From the NCBI GenBank assembly GCA_017462265.1, contig JAFTRN010000030.1, positions 84,983 through 148,982 of the forward strand: DNA of 64,000 bases, given 5' to 3'. This document shows positions 53,708 through 62,960 of this stretch, one piece after another. The notes beneath the pieces are model-generated. The model did no database searches, was not told where the DNA came from, and worked only from the letters and a program-made list of their open reading frames with translations. Both the position numbers and the translations under genes were made by a program. This DNA is from Coprobacter sp. (GTDB lineage: Bacteria > Bacteroidota > Bacteroidia > Bacteroidales > UBA11471). The stretch's first letter is position 1, and every line of letters begins with the position of its first letter.

Positions 53708-53744
53708 AAATGACATCTTCGATGTATATTATCGAGGCGTCAAA

Positions 53745-53930
53745 TGTTAAAAACCTCGGAGAGGTTTCTTAGGGGGAAGCCCTACGCATGGGTACCATGA
53801 GCACAAGTAAAAGAGAGCAGACGTATTAGAAACGCCAGCTCTCTGGGGTAAGGTTGTTAAGCACTGACTAAATGGTACGAAACTCGAAAATCGTTTAGTC
53901 GAATATTTTGTTCCAAAGCTTACCATGAGG
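53745..53930 (+). ncRNA. Structured RNA candidate
   Basis: Five hairpins in 180 bases: AAACCTC/GAGGTTT (53751-53767), CATGG-GTA-CCATG (53787-53799), AGAGAGC (53812-53818) / GCTCTCT (53838-53844), GACTAAA (53866-53872) / TTTAGTC (53894-53900), the last enclosed by GGTAAG (53847-53852) / CTTACC (53919-53924). There is no ORF. The nested helices and GC-rich runs in an AT-rich setting suggest a folded RNA. I thought of group II intron domain I debris but could not match it; the identity is open. The strand is a guess. Confidence 0.4.
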
Positions 53931-54002
53931 CTGTTGAGGCCGGAATAAACTTATATAGGGATAACGGATTTCCTTATTAGCGAATTATAATTACCCACAA
54001 AA

Positions 54003-54033
54003 AAAGTCTGCGCTCCAATGGGGCGCAGACTTT
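54003..54033 (-). terminator. Terminator of the DPP III gene
   Basis: AAAGTCTGCGC at 54003-54013 pairs with GCGCAGACTTT at 54023-54033, read on the minus strand into TTTTTGTGGG. It may also end transcription from the left. Confidence 0.8.
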
Positions 54034-54067
54034 CGTCAGGATTTCGAAATCCTATAAAAAGTCAATT

Positions 54068-56101
54068 TTAGTCGTTGTAGGTTGGCAGGTGCGAGTAATC
54101 GGTGGAGTAGCGAAGCATTTGCTCGGCATAGCCTTCGTCGTATGCTACAGTCACGTCGGTAATTTCGCCATTGGCATCGGTCACTGCGGTATATACGGGA
54201 TTGACAAAACCTTTGTAGGGTTTGATGTTCAGTTTTCCATAGCGTTCCAATACCTCGGCGTGCAAATCACGATCCACTTTCACACCATAATTTTCTACGA
54301 GGGCCTTGCCGGCTTCGTAGTCGCCGGTCGATTTTATACGTTGTACCTCGGCCAGTAATTCTCCGATGAGGGTGCGCATTTTGTCATAATCGTTTACTAC
54401 GACATAGCGTTTTCCGTCACGAGTCTTTATTTCGAGCACTTTGTCGTCGGCTCCTTTTTCGAGAATCCAGCGGGCTATGAGCTGGCGATTGCGCATGTGC
54501 GACTCCTCAATGTCCTTACCCGGAACGATGCGCATGAGTTGTGTCATAAGACCATTCATCATATAGCGGTAGTATTCGGCTTTGTAGGCCTCCTTATTGG
54601 GCAACAATCCGAGTTCCACCATTTTGTCGTCGGCCAGATAGTAGAGCGCAAAGAGGTCGGCGCGAGTTTCTTCGAGAGCCGAACTGTAGGAGCGCAACGC
54701 GTCGGGGCTGGTACCAGGCAATAGTTTGCCCGAGCCATGGCCGAGGCACTCGTGAAGGTCGGTATGCAGATTATCTACAAGGAATCCATATTCGTTGATG
54801 AGCTTACGTTCTTTGTCGCTCCATATAAATTCCTCGCCGAATCCGTTGCCTTGGGCGGCTTTGTCGTAGGCCGACGTGATATTTTCGATTGTAACCGATT
54901 TAGAACCATGAATGTGGCGTATCCAATCGGCGTTGGGCAGGTTTATACCGATGGGAGTAGAGGGATAGCAATCGCCGGCCAGTATGGCGGCGGTAATCAC
55001 TTTGGCCGAAACACCTTTTACCTCTTCTTTTTTGAAAGCGGTGTCGATGGGCGAGTTGTTCTCGAACCATTGGGCGTTTGCACTGATTATTTCGGTGCGG
55101 TGCGAGGCCTCGATGTCTTTGAAGTTTACAATCGATTCCCAGCTGCCTTTCAACCCTATAGGGTCGCCATATACCTCGGTAAATCCATTTACGAAATCGA
55201 CTTGAGAATGGTCGGTAACCCACTCTACGGCATATTGGTCGAATGTCTTCAAATCACCGCTGCGGTAATAGTCCGACAGGGTTGAGATTACCTCGCGTTG
55301 ATGGTCGTTCTCGGCCACTTCTGCCGCTTTGTCGAGCCAATAGATAATTTTTTCGATGGCTTCGCTGTAGCGACCACCGAGGCGATATACCTGCTCTATG
55401 AGCCGGCCGTCGCGTTTCACCAATCGACTGTTTAATCCATAGGATATAGGCATCGTATCACCGGGCACTTTCATAGCGTCGTAGAAGGCTTCGGCTTCGG
55501 CTTGTGTCACACCATCGTAGTAGTTACAAGCCGAGGTGGCTATGAGGTCGGTTCCGGCTTCCTGATTTACACGCTTGCACAGCGTATCGGGGTTGAAAAT
55601 TACCGGGCAGATGTCTCCGAGGAGCTCATCTACGTTACCCTCCTCTTTCAATGGCAGGGCGGCAGCCGGTAGTGACCGTACAGCGCTTTCGAAGTAGGCT
55701 TGACTGAATTCCGGAGTGAATTTGTCGGTGGAGTAGTGGTGGTGTATGCCGTTGGCAAACCACACCTGTTTCAGGTATTTTTCCAACGCCTTAAACTCTG
55801 CATTGTCGCGATCGCCTTCATACTCGGTGTATATGGCTTCGAGGGTACGACGTATAGCGAGGTTCCATTTACCATTTTGGTCGAAAAGTATATCACGACC
55901 TTGCAAGGCGGCTTCGGTAAGGTAATAGACCAATTTTTTTTGTTGTAACGACAGATTTTCAAATCCGGGTACCCGGTACCGCAGTATCTCCAGGTCGGCA
56001 AATTGCTCTACCGTATAGTCGAAATTGTCGGTCGTTTTCGGGGTATCGGCACAGGCCGATAATAGTGTTGCTGTCATCATAATTCCGATAAGTTTTTTCA
56101 T
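54068..56101 (-). CDS. Dipeptidyl-peptidase III family lipoprotein (M49)
   Basis: A 677-residue zinc peptidase with lipobox LLSAC (Cys 17). The M49 hallmark HExxGH is present as LHECLGHGSGK, with the third zinc ligand in ALEETRADLFALYYL. Length and sequence style match Bacteroides DPP III (about 675 residues). It removes dipeptides from short peptides; with the lipobox it is probably extracytoplasmic, unlike the cytosolic eukaryotic enzyme. It lies 65 bases after rlmI on the minus strand. Confidence 0.93.
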   Translation of the reverse strand: MKKLIGIMMTATLLSACADTPKTTDNFDYTVEQFADLEILRYRVPGFENLSLQQKKLVYYLTEAALQGRDILFDQNGKWNLAIRRTLEAIYTEYEGDRDNAEFKALEKYLKQVWFANGIHHHYSTDKFTPEFSQAYFESAVRSLPAAALPLKEEGNVDELLGDICPVIFNPDTLCKRVNQEAGTDLIATSACNYYDGVTQAEAEAFYDAMKVPGDTMPISYGLNSRLVKRDGRLIEQVYRLGGRYSEAIEKIIYWLDKAAEVAENDHQREVISTLSDYYRSGDLKTFDQYAVEWVTDHSQVDFVNGFTEVYGDPIGLKGSWESIVNFKDIEASHRTEIISANAQWFENNSPIDTAFKKEEVKGVSAKVITAAILAGDCYPSTPIGINLPNADWIRHIHGSKSVTIENITSAYDKAAQGNGFGEEFIWSDKERKLINEYGFLVDNLHTDLHECLGHGSGKLLPGTSPDALRSYSSALEETRADLFALYYLADDKMVELGLLPNKEAYKAEYYRYMMNGLMTQLMRIVPGKDIEESHMRNRQLIARWILEKGADDKVLEIKTRDGKRYVVVNDYDKMRTLIGELLAEVQRIKSTGDYEAGKALVENYGVKVDRDLHAEVLERYGKLNIKPYKGFVNPVYTAVTDANGEITDVTVAYDEGYAEQMLRYSTDYSHLPTYND

Positions 56102-56166
56102 ATTATCGTCTTTTTGTTTTTGATAAGATATTTGCTGTTATTTGGGTTCTGTTGCGATAGGCCTCG

Positions 56167-57351
56167 TTATTCAACATATAAAACAAGTCCTTTCAGATAT
56201 TCACCTTCGGGGTGATATATATTTACCGGGTGGTCGGCCGGCTGGGTGAGCTGGTGCAATATGCGCACCTTACGACGAGCCTGAGCGGCCGCGCTGAATA
56301 CGGCCAGTCTGAAATCGTTCTTGCTTACCGCCTGCGAGCAAGAGAAAGTAAATAAGATTCCGCCCGGCTGTATCTTCTCGAATGCCAACGCGTTGAGTTT
56401 TCTATACCCTTGCAGGGCGTTGTGCAATACGTTTCTATGCTTGGCAAATGCCGGCGGGTCGAGTACTATCAAGTCGTAGCGGTCGCCCATTTGTTCGAGG
56501 TACTTGAAGGCGTCTTCGGCATAGGCCTCGTGGCGTGTATCGCCGGGGAAATTCAATTCCACGTTTTTGTTGGTGAGGTCAATGGCTTTCGATGAGCTAT
56601 CGACCGAATGTACCAATTTCGCACCGCCTCTCATGGCTGCAAACGAGAATCCCCCCGTGTAGCAGAACATATTCAGCACCGAGCGATTGCGGGCATATCG
56701 TTCGAGCAGGGCGCGATTTTCGCGTTGATCTACAAAGAAGCCTGTTTTCTGCCCTTTGAGCCAATCGACATGAAATTTCAGACCTCGTTCTATTGCAATG
56801 TTTCCGGCATCGCCTCCATACAGATATTCGTTGGTAGCGTCGAGTTGCGCCTTGTAGGGTAGGGTGGTTTCCGACTTGTAGAAGATACTTTTCAGCCTGT
56901 CGCCCATGACCTCTTGCAGGGCTTGAGCCAATATATGGCGGGCATAGTGCATACCCGGCGAGTGTGCTTGCATTACAGCCGTGTGGTCATATATGTCGAT
57001 GATGAGTCCCGGTAAGTAATCGCCCTCGCCATGTATCAGTCTGTAGGTGTTGTTATACTCCTCATCGATGAGGCCTATACTTTGACGTACATTGTACGCG
57101 GCTTGTAATCGTACTTTGTAAAATTCAAGATCGATAGGGGTATCTTCGAATGAGAGTATTCTCACGGTGATACTGCCTATTTGGTAGTGTCCTACGGCTA
57201 TGAAATTACCTTTACTATCGGTTACTTTCACTATATCACCCTCCTCGGGTTGCACGCTCATACTATGTATGGCACCAGAGAATACCCAAGGGTGGAATCG
57301 TTTCAGCGACTCCTCTTTGCCGGGTTTCAGTTTTATTATCGCGTAGTTCAT
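56167..57351 (-). CDS. 23S rRNA (cytosine) methyltransferase RlmI family
   Basis: A 394-residue class I SAM methyltransferase with an N-terminal PUA domain: MNYAIIKLKPGKEESLKRFH, HPWVFSGAIHSM. A central EEHD-like domain precedes the Rossmann domain: VLNMFCYTGGFSFAAMRGGA, VHSVDSSSKAI, DLIVLDPPAFAKHR, and FSCSQAVSKNDF with the conserved cysteine. It methylates C5 of a 23S rRNA cytosine (RlmI, E. coli C1962); the exact site here is inferred. It starts 24 bases after the rseP stop. Confidence 0.88.
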   Translation of the reverse strand: MNYAIIKLKPGKEESLKRFHPWVFSGAIHSMSVQPEEGDIVKVTDSKGNFIAVGHYQIGSITVRILSFEDTPIDLEFYKVRLQAAYNVRQSIGLIDEEYNNTYRLIHGEGDYLPGLIIDIYDHTAVMQAHSPGMHYARHILAQALQEVMGDRLKSIFYKSETTLPYKAQLDATNEYLYGGDAGNIAIERGLKFHVDWLKGQKTGFFVDQRENRALLERYARNRSVLNMFCYTGGFSFAAMRGGAKLVHSVDSSSKAIDLTNKNVELNFPGDTRHEAYAEDAFKYLEQMGDRYDLIVLDPPAFAKHRNVLHNALQGYRKLNALAFEKIQPGGILFTFSCSQAVSKNDFRLAVFSAAAQARRKVRILHQLTQPADHPVNIYHPEGEYLKGLVLYVE

Positions 57352-57375
57352 ATCCGAAAATTTCAGAACAACTTC

Positions 57376-58695
57376 TTAGAAAAAGAATCGTATTATATCG
57401 TTGAGGTTGGCATATATCAGCAAGCCGAAGAGCAGTACCATGCCGGTGATTTGGGCATACTCCATGAATTTTTCGTTCGGTTTGCGACGGGCTATCACCT
57501 CATAGAGCAGGAACAGTACATGCCCGCCATCAAGAGCCGGAATGGGCAGTATATTCATAAATGCCAATATGATGGAGAGGAATGCGGTCATTTGCCAGAA
57601 AGCCTCCCAATTCCATACCGAGGGGAATATGCTGCCTATCGTGCCAAATCCGCCGAGGCTGTTGGCACCCTCTTTGGTGAATACATATTTGAAGTCGCTT
57701 ACATAGCCCACAAGGGTGTCAAATCCCTTTTTGATACCCTTGGGTATCGACTCGAAAAATCCATAATATATGGTTTCGGTGGGGTAGAATGTAGTGGCGG
57801 GTATCAGCGAAATACCTATTTTGCCCTCTTCGTTTACGGCTACCGACAGGTTTTGTTTTTCGCCATTGCGCACGAAGGTAATGTCGGTATTCCCGTTTTT
57901 ATAATTCGACAACTGTGCGGTGAAGTCGGTATAATCCGAGGTAGGTACGCCGTTTACGGCAATAATGCTGTCGCCGCTTTGCATTCCGGCGTCATAGGCT
58001 CCATATCCGGCTATGGCGTTATCTACCACTACCGGCATACGACACGAGGCAAAACGTTGGTTCCCACCGAGTAATTGCAACATGAGGTCTTCGGGGAGGG
58101 TGAGTGTCACCACTTCACCATTACGCAATACCTCAACCTCTTTGGCTTCGGCTAATGTGCGAATGGTTTCGCCCGAGAATTCATAGATTTCTTTGCCATC
58201 GGCCCTCAGCGGGAGGTCACCATCTACAAATCCGGCATTGTGGGCAATCTCGCTATATACCAAGTTCCCTCCGATATTCTTCATCGGCAGTCGGGTTTCA
58301 CCCCATACCCAGGCTATCATCGAGTAGATAATCAAGGCCAATATGAAATTGTTGATTACCCCCGCGGTCATGATGAGCAGTCGCTGCCACGCCGGTTTGG
58401 AGCGGAACTCCCACGGCTGTTCGGGTTGAGCCATCTGTTCTTTGTCCATCGATTCGTCTATCATACCGGCTATTTTTACATAGCCGCCGAAGGGCAACCA
58501 ACCGATACCATATTCGGTATCGCTGTTTTTGGGTTTGTATTTGAACAGCGAGAACCAAGGGTCGAAAAAGAGATAAAATTTCTCCACCTTCACCTTGAAA
58601 AGGCGAGCAAAGAAAAAGTGCCCCAATTCGTGTATGAATACCAGAATTGAGAGGCTGAGCATGAGTTGGGCGGCTTTTATCAAAAAAGTTTCCAT
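57376..58695 (-). CDS. rseP: RIP metalloprotease RseP (site-2 protease)
   Basis: A 439-residue intramembrane zinc protease: HELGH at residues 22-26 in the first helix, PDZ-like domains in the middle (DNAIAGYGAYDAGMQSGDSI, GDSIIAVNGVPTSD), and LDG in IPALDGGHVLFLLYEV. It cleaves anti-sigma factors or signal-peptide remnants inside the membrane. The start at 58695 (METFLIK) is used; the extra six residues from 58713 are not conserved. The leader has AACAACTTCTAAAAACAATA. It follows dxr in a minus-strand operon. Confidence 0.93.
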   Translation of the reverse strand: METFLIKAAQLMLSLSILVFIHELGHFFFARLFKVKVEKFYLFFDPWFSLFKYKPKNSDTEYGIGWLPFGGYVKIAGMIDESMDKEQMAQPEQPWEFRSKPAWQRLLIMTAGVINNFILALIIYSMIAWVWGETRLPMKNIGGNLVYSEIAHNAGFVDGDLPLRADGKEIYEFSGETIRTLAEAKEVEVLRNGEVVTLTLPEDLMLQLLGGNQRFASCRMPVVVDNAIAGYGAYDAGMQSGDSIIAVNGVPTSDYTDFTAQLSNYKNGNTDITFVRNGEKQNLSVAVNEEGKIGISLIPATTFYPTETIYYGFFESIPKGIKKGFDTLVGYVSDFKYVFTKEGANSLGGFGTIGSIFPSVWNWEAFWQMTAFLSIILAFMNILPIPALDGGHVLFLLYEVIARRKPNEKFMEYAQITGMVLLFGLLIYANLNDIIRFFF

Positions 58696-58757
58696 AAATA
58701 ATACTGAAGTCAAATATTGTTTTTAGAAGTTGTTTTTAATCTTAGGATAAGATATTT

Positions 58758-59915
58758 CTATACGAGTAAATCTTTTGTAATGCGACGAGCCTCGGTGTCG
58801 GTGGCTACATAGTCGTCGTAAGTGGGGGTGGCGATGAATGTCGCCTGCTCCATGGTGCGTGCTATGACACGGGGCATATCGGTAAACGCTATGCGGTCGT
58901 GGAGGAATGCATCTACCACTATCTCGTTGGCGGCGTTCAATATACAGGGCATATTACCACCTTGGCGCATGGCCTCGAACGCGAAACCGAGTAACGGAAA
59001 TTTCTCCGTGTCGGGTTGCTCGAATGTGAGCGTGGCATAGTGTGGAAGTTCCGGTTTCGGATCGTTACTCGGCAATCGATGCGGAAAGGCAAAGGCATAT
59101 TGTATGGGCAGTTTCATATTGGGCAGTCCCAACTGTGCCTTTATGGCGCCGTCGCTGAATTGTACCATAGAATGTACTATCGATTGCGGGTGTACCACCA
59201 CCTCTATCTGTTCGGGGGTGACGCCAAACAGCCATTTGGCCTCGATTACCTCAAATCCCTTGTTCATCATCGAGGCCGAGTCGATGGTGATTTTAGCACC
59301 CATTTTCCAATTAGGGTGTTTCAGGGCCTCGTTTTTGGTCACGTTTTTCAACTCCTCCTTACTCATTGTGCGGAACGGTCCGCCCGACGCTGTGAGTATA
59401 ACCTTTTCCACGGGACTGTTGTTCTCGCCGGCCAAGCATTGGAATATGGCCGAGTGCTCCGAATCGACCGGGATAATGGGCACCTTATTCTCAACGGCGA
59501 GACGGGTTATCAGCTCACCGGCCACGACGAGGGTTTCTTTGTTGGCAAGAGCGATAGCCTTGCCGGCTTTGATGGCTCGAATGGTGGGGTATAATCCCGC
59601 ATATCCCATCATGGCGGTCAGCACCATGTCGATAGGGGCCGCCTCTACGATTTGGGCTATGGCGTCGCTACCGGCATATACCTTTATAGGCAGGTCGCTC
59701 AGCGCCTCTTGCAGTTCGGCATAGAGCGATGTGTCGGCAATGACTACAGCCTCGGGGGTATATTTGCGAGCCTGCTCTATCAGCAGTTTCACGTTGTGCC
59801 CGGCAGTGAGGACATACACCTCGAAGAGGTCGGGGTGTTCCGATATCACCTCCAAGGCTTGAGTGCCTATCGACCCGGTGGAACCTAATATGGCTAATTG
59901 TTTTTTTCTTCCCAT
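58758..59915 (-). CDS. dxr: 1-deoxy-D-xylulose-5-phosphate reductoisomerase
   Basis: A 385-residue NADPH enzyme of the MEP isoprenoid pathway: ILGSTGSIGTQALEVI (NADPH site), LANKETLVVAGELI, IPVDSEHSAIFQCL (metal site), TASGGPFR, and NWKMGAKITIDSASMMNKG. It forms MEP from DXP, feeding the prenyl chain of menaquinone and undecaprenol. It overlaps nothing: the M23 gene ends its 3' edge 13 bases upstream. The dxr-rseP neighbourhood is widespread in bacteria. Confidence 0.97.
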   Translation of the reverse strand: MGRKKQLAILGSTGSIGTQALEVISEHPDLFEVYVLTAGHNVKLLIEQARKYTPEAVVIADTSLYAELQEALSDLPIKVYAGSDAIAQIVEAAPIDMVLTAMMGYAGLYPTIRAIKAGKAIALANKETLVVAGELITRLAVENKVPIIPVDSEHSAIFQCLAGENNSPVEKVILTASGGPFRTMSKEELKNVTKNEALKHPNWKMGAKITIDSASMMNKGFEVIEAKWLFGVTPEQIEVVVHPQSIVHSMVQFSDGAIKAQLGLPNMKLPIQYAFAFPHRLPSNDPKPELPHYATLTFEQPDTEKFPLLGFAFEAMRQGGNMPCILNAANEIVVDAFLHDRIAFTDMPRVIARTMEQATFIATPTYDDYVATDTEARRITKDLLV

Positions 59916-59928
59916 AGGTTGTCTGTTG

Positions 59929-60789
59929 TCAGAATCGAATATATTCAGAAGGGTCTAAGGGTACACCGTCGTGCCATAATTGGAATTCGACGTATGGACG
60001 CAATTGTCCGTCGATACGATCACCCGAGAGAGCGATGTTTTCGCCTTCCGATACTTTTTCGCCTACGGTTTTCAGTAACCGCGCGTTGTATTTATATATC
60101 GATATATAGTTGTTTTTGTGCTGAACCTCTATTACATACCCCTGATCCAAACTATAATATGTAGCCACGACCGTGCCGTCGAGTACGGCGGCCACACCCG
60201 ATTTACGAGTAGGAGTGATATGTATGCCGTATAGTCCCTTCTTGGGGTTGAATCGGTGGGTGATACTGCCCTTCACCGGCGGATATAGTATTATATCCTC
60301 GGAGATGTTGTGGTTGAACACGTCGAGCGTGTATTTGCCCTCTTCGTTATAATCCTTCAAAAATGAGTTGGTGGCTGTCGATGGGGGCAATAACGAGTCG
60401 ATGGGGTAGCTTATCAGCGGTTGCTCTTTGTCTATCTCCAAGGAATCAAAAGGTATGTCGCCTGATAGTATTGTGGAGATATTGTTGAGGTAGGTCCCGT
60501 TGATGGCGACGATATGCGAAAGCGAATCTACCGAGAGCGCGTTTTTTACGATCTGTCCTCGCATATCGGCACTGATATAGCCGGGGAGGGCGCGACGCAA
60601 CGGTGTGCCGGTGATGAGGTATATGGTGAGCACACCTATCAGTATCACGGCAACCGAGGTGGCCAATATGGCCGTCAGTCGCGATACACGAAACTCCCAC
60701 ACCATCGCCAACGTATTTTCGTTGAAGAGGGTTACTTTGTAGGAGAAGCGCAGTTTCTTCCAGAATGATTTTATCTTGTTACCGCTCAT
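59929..60789 (-). CDS. M23/LytM-domain protein, probably inactive
   Basis: A 286-residue protein: a cytoplasmic N-terminus, one membrane helix (LAILATSVAVILIGVLTIYLI or nearby), an extracytoplasmic helical linker, and a C-terminal LytM fold (KGSITHRFNPKKG to YVEFQLWHDGVPLDPSEYI). The catalytic sites look replaced. Where active M23 enzymes have HxGxD, this has LYGIH, and the later HxH is reduced to QHKNN...YKYN, so two or three zinc ligands are missing. It may activate an amidase or scaffold the cell wall, as EnvC and NlpD do. A minus-strand -7 TAACTTTG lies at 60848-60855. Confidence 0.82.
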   Translation of the reverse strand: MSGNKIKSFWKKLRFSYKVTLFNENTLAMVWEFRVSRLTAILATSVAVILIGVLTIYLITGTPLRRALPGYISADMRGQIVKNALSVDSLSHIVAINGTYLNNISTILSGDIPFDSLEIDKEQPLISYPIDSLLPPSTATNSFLKDYNEEGKYTLDVFNHNISEDIILYPPVKGSITHRFNPKKGLYGIHITPTRKSGVAAVLDGTVVATYYSLDQGYVIEVQHKNNYISIYKYNARLLKTVGEKVSEGENIALSGDRIDGQLRPYVEFQLWHDGVPLDPSEYIRF

Positions 60790-60847
60790 CGGTGATAGAG
60801 TATAATTCGTATATGTCGGCGTGATTACCTACACGCCTCCAAATTTG

Positions 60848-60855
60848 CAAAGTTA
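60848..60855 (-). promoter_or_regulatory. -7 element of the M23-dxr-rseP operon
   Basis: TAACTTTG on the minus strand, about 60 bases before the M23 start codon; no good -33 element. Confidence 0.45.
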
Positions 60856-61051
60856 ATAAATATTCGTCATACTTTCCCTATACCGTGTCGTTTTTAGGAA
60901 ACTTTTCATTTTTCAGCGCGTCGTTTTTCGCTGCATCATTTCGCGAGTCGGTGAACAGAAACGCTGTCTGGGTTGTTGTAAATGAAGTCATAGAACGCTT
61001 TCTCTACTCCCGGGGAGTGGGTGTTTCTTTCAGTTATCCGGGGTAAACAAA

Positions 61052-62242
61052 ATGTATAAATCTATGAAAACAAAAAGATGTTTTTTGTACACGGCCCTTT
61101 CGGTGGTAGCCTGTGGATTTCTGTTCAGCCCCACAGCCTCGGCGCAGACACTTGTCGTGGAGGAAGAGATTATCGAGGTAGAAACCTTGCCCGGTACAAA
61201 GTATTACAGCAAGCACGTGGGCGATAATTGGTTCTTGTCGGTGGGTGCGGGGGTGAATACCTATTTGCACTCGTCGCACAAAGGTACGCTCGAATACAAT
61301 CTGGCACTTGATATTGCCGGGGGTAAATGGCTGTCGCCATATCTGGCTTTGCGTCTGAATCTTATGGGTGGTGAGGTACAGAAAAAATGGCCTGCGCCGG
61401 GCGAAATACAATCGGCGCGTTATGTGGCGATGTATGGCGACTTGATGTGGGATATAACCAACTCGCTCGGAGGTTACGATCCCGGACGTATCGTTTCGTT
61501 ACGTCCCTTTGCCGGTGTGGGTTCTATCGTTACATTCCAAAATTCCATGGCAGGGCATCGCACCTACCTTTTCCCCGTGTCGGCCGGTCTCAATCTCAGT
61601 TTCCGCCTATGTAAATATGCAGATATATTTCTCGAAGGTCGAGCCAACATCATGGGTAACAATTTCTCGGGTGTGCGACAGGGCCGTCAGGTCGAATCTA
61701 TAGTGTCGCTTATGGCCGGTGTAACCATTAATTTCGGTCGGGATCGATTCTACGCCTACAATCCCTATGCCGAGCAGGCAGTGCGTAATGAGTTGAACGA
61801 TGAGGTAAACGCCCTGCGAGAGAAGTTGGCTGAGGTCGAAAGCCGTCCCTTGCCTCCGCCCGAGGAGGTAATTGTGTATCTGCCGACACCGGTCGATACC
61901 ACACCCTCGTGCGACGCCCGCCTCATGTCGGTGGTGCGATTCTCGCTCAATAGTGCGGTGATTACCCCGGCCGAGATGGTCAATATCTACAACGTGGCTC
62001 AATATATGCAGGAACATTCGAGTTGCACGCTGGTTGTCACCGGGTATGCCGATGAGGATACCGGTACGCCCGAGTATAACCGACTGTTGAGCGAGCGACG
62101 AGCTCGGGCGGTGATGGATATACTTACAAAGGATTACAACCTACCCGCTTCTCGCATAGAATTGGTTGCAGGGGGAAGTACCACCCAGCCCTATCCTTCC
62201 AACAATGCATGGAATCGTATCGTGCTATTCTCGACCAAATAA
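61052..62242 (+). CDS. OmpA-family outer-membrane protein
   Basis: A 396-residue protein with signal peptide (KRCFLYTALSVVACGFLFSP, cleavage after TASAQ), an N-terminal barrel (residues 50-235; FLSVGAGVNTYLHSS, YADIFLEGRANIMG), a short charged linker (NELNDEVNALREKLAEVE) with a proline-rich PLPPPEE, and a C-terminal OmpA domain binding peptidoglycan: VVTGYADEDTGTPEYNRLL and SERRARAVMDIL. ATG 61064 is an alternative start that also keeps the signal peptide. Confidence 0.9.
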   Translation: MYKSMKTKRCFLYTALSVVACGFLFSPTASAQTLVVEEEIIEVETLPGTKYYSKHVGDNWFLSVGAGVNTYLHSSHKGTLEYNLALDIAGGKWLSPYLALRLNLMGGEVQKKWPAPGEIQSARYVAMYGDLMWDITNSLGGYDPGRIVSLRPFAGVGSIVTFQNSMAGHRTYLFPVSAGLNLSFRLCKYADIFLEGRANIMGNNFSGVRQGRQVESIVSLMAGVTINFGRDRFYAYNPYAEQAVRNELNDEVNALREKLAEVESRPLPPPEEVIVYLPTPVDTTPSCDARLMSVVRFSLNSAVITPAEMVNIYNVAQYMQEHSSCTLVVTGYADEDTGTPEYNRLLSERRARAVMDILTKDYNLPASRIELVAGGSTTQPYPSNNAWNRIVLFSTK

Positions 62243-62309
62243 TACTAAACAGACAAAATTATAGTTTATTGGCAGAATGGTAAAAAATAATCATTAAACA
62301 TATTTTATT

Positions 62310-62840
62310 ATGGGTAAAAAAGGTGTCGAAATTATCGATTTGGACGTACAAAAATTAATCGCTCTACTAAATGAGGCATTGGCCGAGGAGTGGTTGGCCT
62401 ATTATCAGTATTGGATAGGTGCGCGCGTCATGAGTGGTCCCATGCGTACCGATGTGGAAAAAGAGCTATATGCTCATGCCGCCGAGGAATTGCATCATGC
62501 CGAGTTGCTGGCCGCCCGCATTATAGAGCTTGATGGCACACCGGTATTGTCGCCCGATGAGTGGACGTCGCTGGCAAGGTGTAAATACGAGTCGCCTACC
62601 GACCCCTATGTAGAGACTATCTTGTTGCAGAATCTGGCATCGGAACGATGTGCCATACAGCGATATGAGGCGTTGGCGCAACTTACCGATGGGAAGGACT
62701 TCACGACATTTTCTATTGTCACCGAGATTCTTGCCGAAGAGGCCGAACATGAGCACGATATAGAGTCGTGGCTCGAAGATATACGGCTTTTCCGAGAAAG
62801 TCTGGTCTCTACGATGGTCGAGAAAGAGATTTTGGAATAA
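62310..62840 (+). CDS. DpsL/bacterioferritin-like iron protein
   Basis: A 176-residue four-helix ferritin-like protein. Helix A has LNEALAEEWLAYYQYWIGA, helix B YAHAAEELHHAELLAARI with the ExxH iron motif, helix D IVTEILAEEAEHEHDIESWL with a second ExxH. The layout matches the Dps-like (DpsL) proteins of Bacteroides, which protect against oxidative stress by oxidising iron with peroxide. It stands alone, with a terminator at 62863-62897; no promoter consensus was seen in the 67-base gap. Confidence 0.82.
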   Translation: MGKKGVEIIDLDVQKLIALLNEALAEEWLAYYQYWIGARVMSGPMRTDVEKELYAHAAEELHHAELLAARIIELDGTPVLSPDEWTSLARCKYESPTDPYVETILLQNLASERCAIQRYEALAQLTDGKDFTTFSIVTEILAEEAEHEHDIESWLEDIRLFRESLVSTMVEKEILE

Positions 62841-62862
62841 TCTCTTTTATTAGCGACACGGG

Positions 62863-62897
62863 AGGAGAATTTGCTTCGGGCGATTCTCCTTTTTTTG
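62863..62897 (+). terminator. Terminator of the DpsL-like gene
   Basis: AGGAGAAT at 62863-62870 pairs with ATTCTCCT at 62883-62890, followed by seven T. Confidence 0.85.
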
Positions 62898-62907
62898 TTA
62901 CAATATA

Positions 62908-62937
62908 TTGCAAATATGAAAAATAGTGCTACATTTG
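62908..62937 (+). promoter_or_regulatory. Promoter of the DUF4492-cydA operon
   Basis: TTG at 62908-62910, 19 bases, TACATTTG at 62930-62937. It implies transcription from about 62944 and so rules out the upstream start codons at 62871 and 62916. Confidence 0.65.
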
Positions 62938-62960
62938 CAAAGACCATAAACCCAAAACTC

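Noticed and set aside
53745..53930. Group II intron assignment for the structured region
   Set aside because: No intron-encoded reverse transcriptase, no recognisable domain V and no clear 5' GTGYG boundary; kept only as an unidentified structured RNA candidate.
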